Positions 15,693 to 24,164 of a DNA stretch of 64,000 nucleotides are shown here, in pieces. The first letter of the stretch is position 1. Each line of letters starts with the position of its first letter. The notes under the pieces are model-generated. The model saw only the letters and a list, made by a program, of their open reading frames with translations. It did no database searches and was not told the DNA's origin. This DNA is from Clostridium cylindrosporum DSM 605 (GTDB lineage: Bacteria; Bacillota; Clostridia; Clostridiales; Caloramatoraceae). The DNA lies in NCBI RefSeq assembly GCF_001047375.1, contig NZ_LFVU01000027.1:124001-188000 (forward strand), written 5' to 3'. Position numbers and translations under genes: made by a program.

Positions 15693-16298
15693 TTGCTTTA
15701 TTCGATTGTAAAATGTGCTGTAAAGCTATATTTAATGTTTAGATATAGAATTAAAGTAAAGGGACTTGAAAACATTCCTAAAGGAGGAGCTGTTTTAGCA
15801 GCTAATCATCTAAGTAATTGGGATCCTGTTGTTTTGGTTGTAAGCTGCCCAAGAAAAGTATCCTTTATGGCTAAGGCAGAACTTTTTAGTAGTAAACTTG
15901 GGAAGTGGTTTTTTACTAATACAGATATGATACCAGTTAAAAGAGAAGTTGCAGATCTTAATGCTGTTAAAACAAGTATAAAGTATTTAAAGGATGGAAA
16001 GCTTCTTGGTATATTTGTTGAAGGAAGAAGAGTTAAAGAAGGTGAGGACTCTGAGGCTAAAGGAGGAGTTGCAATGCTTGCTATAAAAGCTAAAAAGCCT
16101 GTAGTTCCAGTTTGCATAGAGTCTAGTTTTAAAACTTTCTCAAAAATAAATGTGATATATGGTAAACCTATTGATTTACTTAATAATGTAGAAGGTAAAT
16201 TAACTAGCGATGATTATAAAGAGTTAGGCGGTATGGTTCTAGACAAGATTAGGAGCTTAAAAAAGGAGGGTACAATTAATGGAGATCATAGTAGCTAA
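15693..16298 (+). CDS. plsC: 1-acyl-sn-glycerol-3-phosphate acyltransferase
   Basis: Adds the second acyl chain in phosphatidic acid synthesis at the membrane. The acyltransferase HX4D motif is NHLSNWDP (near residue 38), followed by FVEGRR (the EGxR motif) and a VVPVCI strand. The N-terminal 16 residues are hydrophobic. Start is TTG at 15693 with GGGGG upstream. Its last 20 bases overlap the ispH start, so the two are translationally coupled. Confidence 0.94.
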   Translation: MLYSIVKCAVKLYLMFRYRIKVKGLENIPKGGAVLAANHLSNWDPVVLVVSCPRKVSFMAKAELFSSKLGKWFFTNTDMIPVKREVADLNAVKTSIKYLKDGKLLGIFVEGRRVKEGEDSEAKGGVAMLAIKAKKPVVPVCIESSFKTFSKINVIYGKPIDLLNNVEGKLTSDDYKELGGMVLDKIRSLKKEGTINGDHSS

Positions 16299-18183
16299 AA
16301 GTGCAGGGTTTTGTTTTGGAGTAAAAAATGCTTTAGAGAAGGTTAATTCTTTAAATAAAGAAAAGGAAGTTAAAACCTATGGACCTATAATACATAATAA
16401 ACAAGTAGTTGAAGATTTAAGACAAAAGGGAGTTACTATTTTAGATGACTTATCCAATGCTCGTAAAGGTTCAAGTGTTGTTATAAGATCCCATGGCATA
16501 TCTAAGGCGGAATTTAAAGTTCTCGAAGAAAGAGAAGTAGATATAGTTGATGCTACATGCCCATTCGTTAAGAATATACATAGAATAGTAGAGAAAAAGT
16601 GCAATGAAAACTATAAAGTTGTAATTATAGGAGACGAATCTCACCCAGAGGTAAAGGGGATTAGTGGTTGGTGCAATAATGCTTTTATTATCTCAAAAAA
16701 AGAAGAAGTTAATAATTTAAAAGGCGGCAAATTATGTGTAGTTGCTCAAACAACATTTGATAGAGAGAAGTGGAAAGAAATAATATGTAGCATTATAGGA
16801 ACTTCCAAGGAAATAGTTATTTTTGATACTATATGTAGTGCAACAGATGAGAGACAATCTGAAGCTCGTGAAATGTCAAAGTTAGTTAATTTAATGATAG
16901 TAATAGGTGGCAAGGACAGCTCTAATTCTAGAAAGCTTTATGATATAGCTAATAAAACCTGCGAAAATGCTATCTTTATTGAGACAGAGGAAGAACTTGA
17001 CTTAAGTCTTATTAAAGGCTGTGATAAAGTAGGTATTACAGCAGGAGCATCAACTCCTCAGTATTTAATTGATAGGGTTATAAAAAAGATTAAAGGACTT
17101 GAGGTTGATATAAATGTAGAAAAACAGATGGAAGAAATTAGCGATGAGGATTTTGACATGTATTTTAGTAAAATGGAAAATGTACATGTTGGTTCAAGAG
17201 TAAAGGGAACAATTATACATGTAGGAAACAAGGAAATGTACGTTGATATAGGCTACAAGTCAGATGCAGTACTTGAAATTTCACAGGTACCATCAGTAAG
17301 CGAGAATTTCGAAAATTATTTCTCAAAGGGAGAGATTATTGAAGCTGATGTTGTTAAGCTAAACAATGGAGAGGGAAATGTTCTTTTAAGTAGAGTTTCT
17401 ATAGAAAAGGATAATGAAATTGAAAAAATAAGAGTATATGAAAAGTCAGGGGAAGAAATAGAAGTTAAAATATTGGAAGAAATTAAAGGTGGATATAGAG
17501 CAAGTTTCAATGGATTTAGAGTATTTATGCCATCATCCCTTTCAGGGGTGAAAGACTCTAGTGAAATATTAAACAAGAAAGTTAAAGTAAATATTAGTGA
17601 AATTAAAGAAGATAGAAAAGATATTCAACTAGTTGTTTCAAGAAAAGAAATTCTTGAGGCAGAAAAAGAAAATAAAATAAGAGAAACATTTGATAGTTTA
17701 GTCGAGGGAAAAAAGATATCAGGTACTGTTAAGGCTATTATAGAACCTGGATTATTTATTAATATAGGAGATGTAGATGTTTTTGTACCAAAAGCAGAAG
17801 TATCTTGGTCTAGAAATCTAAATATTAAGGATAAATACAGGGAAGGAACTAGAGCTGAGGCTGTAATCCTAAGGGTAGATAATGAAAATAAAAAGGTTTC
17901 TGGTAGTATAAAAAGGCTTGAAAAAGAACCATTTGAAAATATGCTTCTAAAGTATAAGGAAGAGGATATTATACCTGTAAAGGTTCTAAGATTTACTGAT
18001 TTTGGGGTTTTTGTAGAAGTGGTAGAAGGTGTTGATGGTCTTGTTCACATATCAAAGATATCTAAGGATAGAATAAATAGACCAGAAGAGGCTTTGAAAA
18101 TAGGTCAATCAGTTAATGCTAAAATAATTAAAATTGATGAAACAACTAAAAAAGTTGAATTATCTATAAAGGATGCAAATTAA
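16279..18183 (+). CDS. ispH: IspH (HMBPP reductase) fused to S1 RNA-binding domains
   Basis: Residues 1-280 are 4-hydroxy-3-methylbut-2-enyl diphosphate reductase, the last step of the MEP isoprenoid pathway. The three [4Fe-4S] cysteines sit in GFCFGV, DATCPFV and TICSAT. From about residue 300 to the end there are four S1 repeats (for example VKGTIIHVGNKEMYVDIGYK and FTDFGVFVEVVEGVDGLVHIS), like ribosomal protein S1. The 634-residue fusion is typical of clostridia. Whether the S1 part works in translation or RNA turnover is not settled by sequence. Confidence 0.96.
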   Translation: MEIIVAKSAGFCFGVKNALEKVNSLNKEKEVKTYGPIIHNKQVVEDLRQKGVTILDDLSNARKGSSVVIRSHGISKAEFKVLEEREVDIVDATCPFVKNIHRIVEKKCNENYKVVIIGDESHPEVKGISGWCNNAFIISKKEEVNNLKGGKLCVVAQTTFDREKWKEIICSIIGTSKEIVIFDTICSATDERQSEAREMSKLVNLMIVIGGKDSSNSRKLYDIANKTCENAIFIETEEELDLSLIKGCDKVGITAGASTPQYLIDRVIKKIKGLEVDINVEKQMEEISDEDFDMYFSKMENVHVGSRVKGTIIHVGNKEMYVDIGYKSDAVLEISQVPSVSENFENYFSKGEIIEADVVKLNNGEGNVLLSRVSIEKDNEIEKIRVYEKSGEEIEVKILEEIKGGYRASFNGFRVFMPSSLSGVKDSSEILNKKVKVNISEIKEDRKDIQLVVSRKEILEAEKENKIRETFDSLVEGKKISGTVKAIIEPGLFINIGDVDVFVPKAEVSWSRNLNIKDKYREGTRAEAVILRVDNENKKVSGSIKRLEKEPFENMLLKYKEEDIIPVKVLRFTDFGVFVEVVEGVDGLVHISKISKDRINRPEEALKIGQSVNAKIIKIDETTKKVELSIKDAN

Positions 18184-18190
18184 ATAGTAA

Positions 18191-18222
18191 AAAAGGCTAC
18201 TGAATTTTTCAGTAGCCTTTAT
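18191..18222. terminator. Bidirectional terminator between ispH-S1 and the pyrophosphatase gene
   Basis: A 13-bp stem (18192-18204 with 18208-18220). The T run is better on the minus strand, so it serves the pyrophosphatase gene at least as well. Confidence 0.85.
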
Positions 18223-18223
18223 A

Positions 18224-19858
18224 TTATCTTTCTATAACAGTTGATATAGGTGGTACTAGTTGTTTCTTTCTTGAAACAACACCAGGAAGATATGCACTAG
18301 TTCCTGATACATCTATATTAAATGCACTAGCAAGTATATCTTTATTTGGTCCAACAAATAAAAGTTCAGAACCTTCTTTAATTATATCAGTTAAAGCTAG
18401 AGTAACTATACTGTAGTTTTTATCATTACAAAGTTTTTCCATAAACTTTAAGATATCAGTCTTCGTATCACCTAGACCATCTATATCCATAGTATTAACT
18501 TGGCCTATACCTATCTTATAGCCTGATAGTGAGAAATCTTTAAAGTCTTGATAGAATATTTCCTCAGGTGTTTTCCCCTTAAGTGAAGTTCCTGCTTTAA
18601 ACATTTCCATAGCATACTCATCTATATTAATTCCAGCTATTTTAGCTAGTTTAGTAGCTATTTCTATATCAATATTAGTACATGTTGGTGATTTGAATTT
18701 TAATGTATCTGAAAGTATAGCTGAACACATTAAACCAGCATATTCCTTTGATGGTTCAATACCATTTTCAAAATACATTTTTGCAATAATAGTACAAGTA
18801 CAACCAACTGTTTCATTTCTAAAGTAAATTGGTTTTGCAGTTTGTACGTCAGCAATTCTATGATGATCAACAACTTCTAAGATTTCAGCATCATCAATAC
18901 CAGCAACAGACTGAGATTTTTCATTGTGGTCTACAAGAATAAGGTTCTTTTTGTTTTGTGTTATTAAATGATATCTAGAAATAAAGCCCTTTATCTTACC
19001 ACAAGAGTCTACTACAGGATAACTTCTAAATCTAGTTTTAGTCATTTGTTCCTTAACATCATCTAAAAACTCATAGTCTTTAAATGACACTATATTATCA
19101 AGTTGCGTAGATATATATGATATAGGAATGCTTTGATGTATATATTTTGAAGCTGTAAATGTATCATATGGAGTACTTATAATAACTGTACCATTAGATT
19201 TTGCTTCCTCAATAATCATAGGATCTACGTTGAATGCACCTGTAACAATTAAAACTGAAGCTCCATTTTGAATTGCAGCTAGTTGATTTGTATCAACATT
19301 ACCAGTAATTACTATATCACCTTTATTGATGAACTTTTTAGCATCATCTGGGTACATTGCAATAATTACAACTTCACCTGAAATTTCACCAAGGTCATTT
19401 CCAGAAATTACAGTACCCTCAAGGGTATCTATAATGTTTTCAATGGTTACATTGCTTTTTGAAAGTACGTTTGTTTCAAGTGTTCCAATATACTTTTCAG
19501 CCATATCAGAAAGAGTAGTTATACCTATAAGTTTTTTGTCTTCATCTGTTATAGGTAGGATTTTAACTTCCTTCTCATTCATTAACTTAAAAGCTTTTTT
19601 TACTGTAGCACTAGGTAATATAGTTTCAGCGCCATCAAGTTCAAGCTCTGAAAGTTTTGTTTTAACAGTTTCAAGATACATTGGAGCTTCAACACCGAAG
19701 TAGTCTAGTACAAATTGAGTTTCACGACTAACATCTCCAAGTCTAACAGCCTTTGCTTCATAACCTAGTTGTTTTTTTAATTCAGCGTATGATAAAGCTG
19801 AACAAATAGAATCTGTGTCTGGACTTTTATGTCCTGTTATGTAAATAACATCTTTCAT
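18224..19858 (-). CDS. ppaC: Manganese-dependent inorganic pyrophosphatase with CBS and DRTGG domains
   Basis: Family II PPase (DHH superfamily) that hydrolyses pyrophosphate with Mn or Co. The catalytic N-terminus has GHKSPDTDSICSA. A regulatory insert follows: a CBS domain (near residues 70-125), a DRTGG domain (near residues 140-245) and a second CBS domain (near residues 255-305). The catalytic DHN and DHHR motifs come next, then the DHHA2 end with SRKKQ. The 544-residue length matches CBS-PPases, which are regulated by adenine nucleotides. Stand-alone gene with its own SigA promoter. Confidence 0.95.
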   Translation of the reverse strand: MKDVIYITGHKSPDTDSICSALSYAELKKQLGYEAKAVRLGDVSRETQFVLDYFGVEAPMYLETVKTKLSELELDGAETILPSATVKKAFKLMNEKEVKILPITDEDKKLIGITTLSDMAEKYIGTLETNVLSKSNVTIENIIDTLEGTVISGNDLGEISGEVVIIAMYPDDAKKFINKGDIVITGNVDTNQLAAIQNGASVLIVTGAFNVDPMIIEEAKSNGTVIISTPYDTFTASKYIHQSIPISYISTQLDNIVSFKDYEFLDDVKEQMTKTRFRSYPVVDSCGKIKGFISRYHLITQNKKNLILVDHNEKSQSVAGIDDAEILEVVDHHRIADVQTAKPIYFRNETVGCTCTIIAKMYFENGIEPSKEYAGLMCSAILSDTLKFKSPTCTNIDIEIATKLAKIAGINIDEYAMEMFKAGTSLKGKTPEEIFYQDFKDFSLSGYKIGIGQVNTMDIDGLGDTKTDILKFMEKLCNDKNYSIVTLALTDIIKEGSELLFVGPNKDILASAFNIDVSGTSAYLPGVVSRKKQLVPPISTVIER

Positions 19859-19890
19859 TTATACGGTCACCTCCGAAATAACTACAATTC

Positions 19891-19918
19891 ATTATAAACA
19901 ATTATTTAAAAATGTAAA
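19891..19918 (-). promoter_or_regulatory. SigA promoter of the pyrophosphatase gene
   Basis: On the minus strand TTTACA (19918-19913), a 16-base spacer and a perfect TATAAT (19896-19891), about 33 bases before the start codon. Confidence 0.65.
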
Positions 19919-20072
19919 TATTTGAAGACAAGATTAATTAATCTTTATAAATATTTAGCATATAACTTTAATAGTCTTAAAGTGTAGGAATTATCAACAT
20001 TGAGAGATAGTAGCCTAACGTCCTAATTATAACATAAGGACTAAATTTAATACACTTTTTTTATAAAAGTTT

Positions 20073-20089
20073 ACTTCTAATTTAGAAGT
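20073..20089. repeat. Palindrome ACTTCTAA-T-TTAGAAGT upstream of the P-type ATPase
   Basis: A perfect 8-bp inverted repeat with a 1-base centre, flanked by direct copies of GTTTACTT (20069-20076 and 20088-20095), 47 bases before the ATPase start. It is placed like an operator. No known regulator is recognised. Confidence 0.45.
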
Positions 20090-20135
20090 TTACTTAATAT
20101 AAATAAGAATAAAGTATTACGGGAGGTGTAAGTTA

Positions 20136-22766
20136 ATGAGATTAGAAAAAGTAGATGCCCTTGAGCATGAAAGTATAAGCTTAGATAAGGGACTAACATC
20201 TAAAGATGCACACAAAAGACTAGAGAAGTATGGTTATAATGAGCTTGAAGCCAAAAAGAAAATATCTGCGATAAAAATCCTTATTGCACAGTTTAATGAC
20301 TTTATGACATGGATTTTACTTGGTGCTACACTAATATCTGGATTCATGGGAGAAAAAGCTGATGCTGTTACGATATTAATTATAATTTTAATAAATGCAA
20401 TATTAGGATTTGTTCAGGAATTTAAAACAGAAAAGTCACTAGAGGCGCTCCAAAGTTTAGCATCCCCAACTGCTAATGTAATAAGGGATGGTAAAATTCA
20501 AGCGATTAATGCTAGGGAAGTTGTTCCAGGAGACATTTTAATAGTTGAAGCCGGGGATAGAATAGCAGCGGATTCTGTATTAATAGAAGGGTTTGGGGTT
20601 CAAAGTGATGAGTCTATATTAACTGGGGAATCTGTTCCAGTTGAGAAATTTGTACATAAAGGTAATTCAAATATTGGAAATAAAAATTCACTATTCATGG
20701 GATGTACAGTCATAAGTGGTAGAGGAAAAGTAAAGGTTATAGCAACAGGTATGAGTACTGAAATGGGTAAAATAGCAGACATGCTAGGTGAAATAGAAAC
20801 GAAACAAACACCACTTCAAGAAAAATTAGATCATCTTGGTAAAGTACTTGTTGTAGGATGTTTAGTAGTTTGTGCTGCGGTAACAATAACTGGGATTATA
20901 AGAGGGGAAGATGTATACAGAATGTTCCTAGTTGGAGTTTCACTTGCAGTTGCAGCAATTCCAGAGGGTCTTCCAGCTATAGTTACGGTATCACTTGCAC
21001 TTGGAGTCCAAAGGATGATGAAGAAAAAAGCTCTAGTTAGAAAATTGCAAGCTGTTGAGACCTTAGGATGTACAAAGGTAATCTGTTCAGATAAAACAGG
21101 TACTTTAACACAAAATAAAATGACAATTAAAAAAATATATACAATTGATAATTATTATGAAGTATCAGGAAGTGGGTATGACATAAGTGGTAACATTACT
21201 AAAAATGATTCAAGGGTAAACCTTCTAAGTGATTTAACTCTAAAAAGAACTTTAGAGTGTGGAGTTGTTTGTAACAATGCCTCAATATCTGAACCTAAAA
21301 GAGGTGGGGTACCAAGTTATGTTGGAGATCCAACAGAAATATCATTTGTTATCCTAGGTGAAAAAGCTTTTGGAAATAGAAATTTAGTTAAAAATCAATT
21401 TAGAAGAATAAAGGAAAATCCATTTGATTCTGATAGAAAAATGATGTCAGTGTTATGTGAAGAAAATGGTAATAAAAGAATGTTTTCAAAGGGTGCTACC
21501 GAAAGAGTACTTTCAAGATGTACATATGCACTGGTTAACGGGGAAGTTGTAAAAATAAATTCTACTTTCAGGGAAAAGGTTATAGAGGCTAGTAATAAAA
21601 TGGCTGAAGAAGCATTAAGAGTTTTAGCTTTAGCTTATAAGGATGCTGATTCTATAGTAGAAGATAACCTTATATTTTTAGGACTTGCTGGTATGATAGA
21701 CCCACCAAGGGAAGAGGTTAAGGATGCTATACTTGAATGTAGACTTGCTGGAATTACTCCTGTTATGATAACTGGAGATCATAAGCTTACAGCACAGGCT
21801 ATAGCAGATAAACTAGGAATGATTGAGAAGGATAGCATGGTTATAACCGGGGAAGAACTAGATAGAATGAGTGATGCTAAACTTGATAGTGTTATTAATA
21901 AAATAAGAGTGTTTGCAAGGGTTAGTCCTTCACATAAATACAGAATAGTTAAGGCATTTAAGCGCAAAGATCAAGTTGTAGCCATGACAGGAGATGGTGT
22001 TAATGACGCGCCTGCTATTAAAGAAGCTGATATTGGAATTGCAATGGGTATTCAAGGAACTGATGTAACAAAGGAAGCATCATCTATGATACTTTTAGAT
22101 GATAATTTTACAACTATAGTTGAGGCGGTAAAAGAAGGAAGAGTTATTTATGACAATATAAGAAAGTTCCTTAGATATTTACTTGCTTGTAATATTGGTG
22201 AGGTATTAACCATGTTTATAGCATCTTTAATGTCACTTCCTATACCACTTTTACCTATACAAATACTTCTTGTTAATCTTGCAACTGATGGTCTTCCTGC
22301 TATGGCACTAAGTCTTGAAAAAGGCGAAAAAGATGTTATGATGAGAAAGGCAAGAAATAAAAATGAAGGTATATTTGCAAATGGCCTTTGGAGCAAGATT
22401 GTTTTAAGAGGGGCTCTAATCGGAGTTTCTACAGTTGTAGCATTTGCAGTAACATTAGTCTATGCTGATGGAAATCTTAAAATGGCAAGAACAGTTGCAC
22501 TATGTACCCTTGTTATGTCACAGCTTTTCCATGTATTTGAGTGTAAATCTGAAAGAAACTCTGTGTTCAAAGTAGGTCTATTTACTAACGTCTATCTAAT
22601 ATTAGCAGTAATATCATCATTTGCTCTTTTAATGTTAATAGTATATACACCATGGATGCAATCTATATTCCATACACAAGGTCTAGGCATTTTAAATTGG
22701 GGTGTAGTACTTCTTCTTTCAGGAGCAATATCATTAATATCCAGTTTGTTTTGGTATAAAAAATAA
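20136..22766 (+). CDS. Calcium-type cation-translocating P-type ATPase
   Basis: P2-type ATPase of the SERCA/PMCA group, pumping cations (probably Ca2+) out of the cell. Actuator motif LTGES, phosphorylation motif DKTGTLTQNKM and hinge MTGDGVNDAPA are all intact. Ion-site residues are as in Ca2+ pumps: AAIPEGLPA in M4, CNIGEV in M5 and NLATDGLPA in M6. Ten membrane spans are expected in 876 residues. Start ATG with GGGAGGTG upstream. Alone in its unit with a palindrome upstream and a terminator downstream. Mn2+ transport is the main alternative. Confidence 0.92.
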   Translation: MRLEKVDALEHESISLDKGLTSKDAHKRLEKYGYNELEAKKKISAIKILIAQFNDFMTWILLGATLISGFMGEKADAVTILIIILINAILGFVQEFKTEKSLEALQSLASPTANVIRDGKIQAINAREVVPGDILIVEAGDRIAADSVLIEGFGVQSDESILTGESVPVEKFVHKGNSNIGNKNSLFMGCTVISGRGKVKVIATGMSTEMGKIADMLGEIETKQTPLQEKLDHLGKVLVVGCLVVCAAVTITGIIRGEDVYRMFLVGVSLAVAAIPEGLPAIVTVSLALGVQRMMKKKALVRKLQAVETLGCTKVICSDKTGTLTQNKMTIKKIYTIDNYYEVSGSGYDISGNITKNDSRVNLLSDLTLKRTLECGVVCNNASISEPKRGGVPSYVGDPTEISFVILGEKAFGNRNLVKNQFRRIKENPFDSDRKMMSVLCEENGNKRMFSKGATERVLSRCTYALVNGEVVKINSTFREKVIEASNKMAEEALRVLALAYKDADSIVEDNLIFLGLAGMIDPPREEVKDAILECRLAGITPVMITGDHKLTAQAIADKLGMIEKDSMVITGEELDRMSDAKLDSVINKIRVFARVSPSHKYRIVKAFKRKDQVVAMTGDGVNDAPAIKEADIGIAMGIQGTDVTKEASSMILLDDNFTTIVEAVKEGRVIYDNIRKFLRYLLACNIGEVLTMFIASLMSLPIPLLPIQILLVNLATDGLPAMALSLEKGEKDVMMRKARNKNEGIFANGLWSKIVLRGALIGVSTVVAFAVTLVYADGNLKMARTVALCTLVMSQLFHVFECKSERNSVFKVGLFTNVYLILAVISSFALLMLIVYTPWMQSIFHTQGLGILNWGVVLLLSGAISLISSLFWYKK

Positions 22767-22780
22767 AGTATAATAATTAG

Positions 22781-22813
22781 AAAACTCCTTAGATTAATCT
22801 AAGGAGTTTTTTT
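22781..22813. terminator. Bidirectional terminator between the P-ATPase and the minus-strand gene
   Basis: Perfect 15-base arms (22781-22795 with 22796-22810) and a run of seven T at the right. The stop codon of the minus-strand gene overlaps its edge. Confidence 0.9.
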
Positions 22814-23213
22814 ATCTATATTGTCTTTGTTGAACCTTTTTTATCTTTTGATCCACTTTAATAAGATCAGATTTGTTAGTAAGATTACGTATATTTACTA
22901 CTGATATAACATCACTATTTTCCTTGCCTTTTTTACCCTTGATACCTTGAACTATAACAGAATGTCCTTGGGAAAGGTTCATAAATCCTGGCATCTTAAA
23001 CCATTTTTTAACTTTGTATTGACACCTAACAACTGATTTAGTTCTATCAAGCTTTATAACTATATCAGCTGTAAATATGTTAAACATCCAAAGAATAGTT
23101 TTAGTTGTAATTTTTACGCTAAGCACATGTCCTTGGACTTGAGTAATTCTATCACCATACTTTTTGTAGTATGCATCTGCATACTTTTTAGAAATTGTCT
23201 CTTTGAAGCCCAT
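22812..23213 (-). CDS. Small basic protein of unknown function, beta-rich
   Basis: A 133-residue, lysine-rich protein that I do not recognise. After an N-terminal helix (MGFKETISKKYADAYYKKYG) there are about five predicted strands with alternating hydrophobic residues (VQGHVLSVKI, ADIVIKLD, VVRCQYKVKKW, HSVIVQGIKGKKG, DVISVVNIRNL), consistent with an OB-like barrel that might bind nucleic acid. The C-terminal tail is charged and glutamine-rich. No signal peptide. AAAGGAG precedes the ATG. Soluble and cytoplasmic by appearance. Confidence 0.7.
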   Translation of the reverse strand: MGFKETISKKYADAYYKKYGDRITQVQGHVLSVKITTKTILWMFNIFTADIVIKLDRTKSVVRCQYKVKKWFKMPGFMNLSQGHSVIVQGIKGKKGKENSDVISVVNIRNLTNKSDLIKVDQKIKKVQQRQYR

Positions 23214-23268
23214 ATTTTCAATCTCCTTTATATGTAATTTTTATAAAATATAAAACGATACCACTTTA

Positions 23269-23277
23269 ATTATAACA
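23269..23277 (-). promoter_or_regulatory. Extended -10 promoter for the small unknown gene
   Basis: On the minus strand TG-T-TATAAT at 23277-23269, about 56 bases before the start codon. Confidence 0.4.
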
Positions 23278-23432
23278 TATTTTTATATAAATTTTACTAT
23301 ATATTTTTAAATTAAATGGAGTAGCACATGGAAAGCTTAAGATGTTATTATATTGTTCTTTATGTTATATTTTATGTATTAATATTATAAAATATAATCG
23401 TTATCTATTATTTAAGTGAAGGGAGAATTGCT

Positions 23433-24101
23433 TTGAAAAAGGAAGATATTAAAGAATTTATAGATCATACACTTTTAAAGCCTGAAGCGACATTAGAGGA
23501 GGTAAAGGCTTTATGCAGTGAAGCTAAGAAAAATGGTTTTGCAGCGGTCTGTATTAATCCTTGCTTTGTATCTCACGCAAGGAATGAACTAGAAGGAAGT
23601 AAAGTAAAGGTTTGTACGGTTATAGGCTTTCCCCTAGGAGCATCTACCTCTAAGGTAAAAGCATTAGAAACAAGGGATGCAATTGAAAATGGAGCAGATG
23701 AGGTTGATATGGTAATAAACATAGGACGTCTTAAAGAAGGAGATATTGACTATGTAAGAAGTGATATAAATTCAGTTGTTTTTGAGGCAAGAAATAAAGC
23801 TGTTGTTAAAGTAATAATTGAAACATCCCTATTAACAGACACGGAAAAGGAAATAGCATGTAAACTAGCTAAGGAAGTAGGAGCAGATTTTGTAAAGACA
23901 TCAACAGGCTTTTCAGGTGGAGGTGCAACACTTGATGATGTAAAGCTTATGAAAAAAGCTGTAGAAGGATCATTAAAAGTTAAGGCATCAGGGGGAATAA
24001 GAAGTTATGAGGATGCTATAAATATGATAAGTGCTGGAGCAGATAGACTTGGGACTAGTAGTTCGCTTAAAATAATTGGGATAAATAATGAAGAAAAGTA
24101 A
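23433..24101 (+). CDS. deoC: Deoxyribose-phosphate aldolase
   Basis: Class I aldolase cleaving 2-deoxyribose 5-phosphate to glyceraldehyde 3-phosphate and acetaldehyde in deoxynucleoside breakdown. The Schiff-base lysine is in VKASGGIRSY, and the DFVKTSTGFSGGGAT and DEVDMVINIG motifs are present. 222 residues, normal. Start is TTG at 23433 with GGGAG 7 bases upstream. No other deo gene adjoins it. Confidence 0.97.
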   Translation: MKKEDIKEFIDHTLLKPEATLEEVKALCSEAKKNGFAAVCINPCFVSHARNELEGSKVKVCTVIGFPLGASTSKVKALETRDAIENGADEVDMVINIGRLKEGDIDYVRSDINSVVFEARNKAVVKVIIETSLLTDTEKEIACKLAKEVGADFVKTSTGFSGGGATLDDVKLMKKAVEGSLKVKASGGIRSYEDAINMISAGADRLGTSSSLKIIGINNEEK

Positions 24102-24105
24102 TATT

Positions 24106-24138
24106 AAAAAAGGACTAGCTTTTAGCTAGTCCTTTTTT
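24106..24138. terminator. Bidirectional terminator between deoC and the purine permease
   Basis: Perfect 15-bp stem (24106-24120 with 24124-24138), 3-base loop, A run on the left and T run on the right, between convergent genes. Confidence 0.92.
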
Positions 24139-24164
24139 GTAGGTTTGAAAAGTTAAGTATTATT

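Noticed and set aside
19859-20135. Manganese (yybP-ykoY) riboswitch before the P-type ATPase
   Set aside because: The conserved paired loops of that class are not present; only a palindrome and direct repeats are seen.
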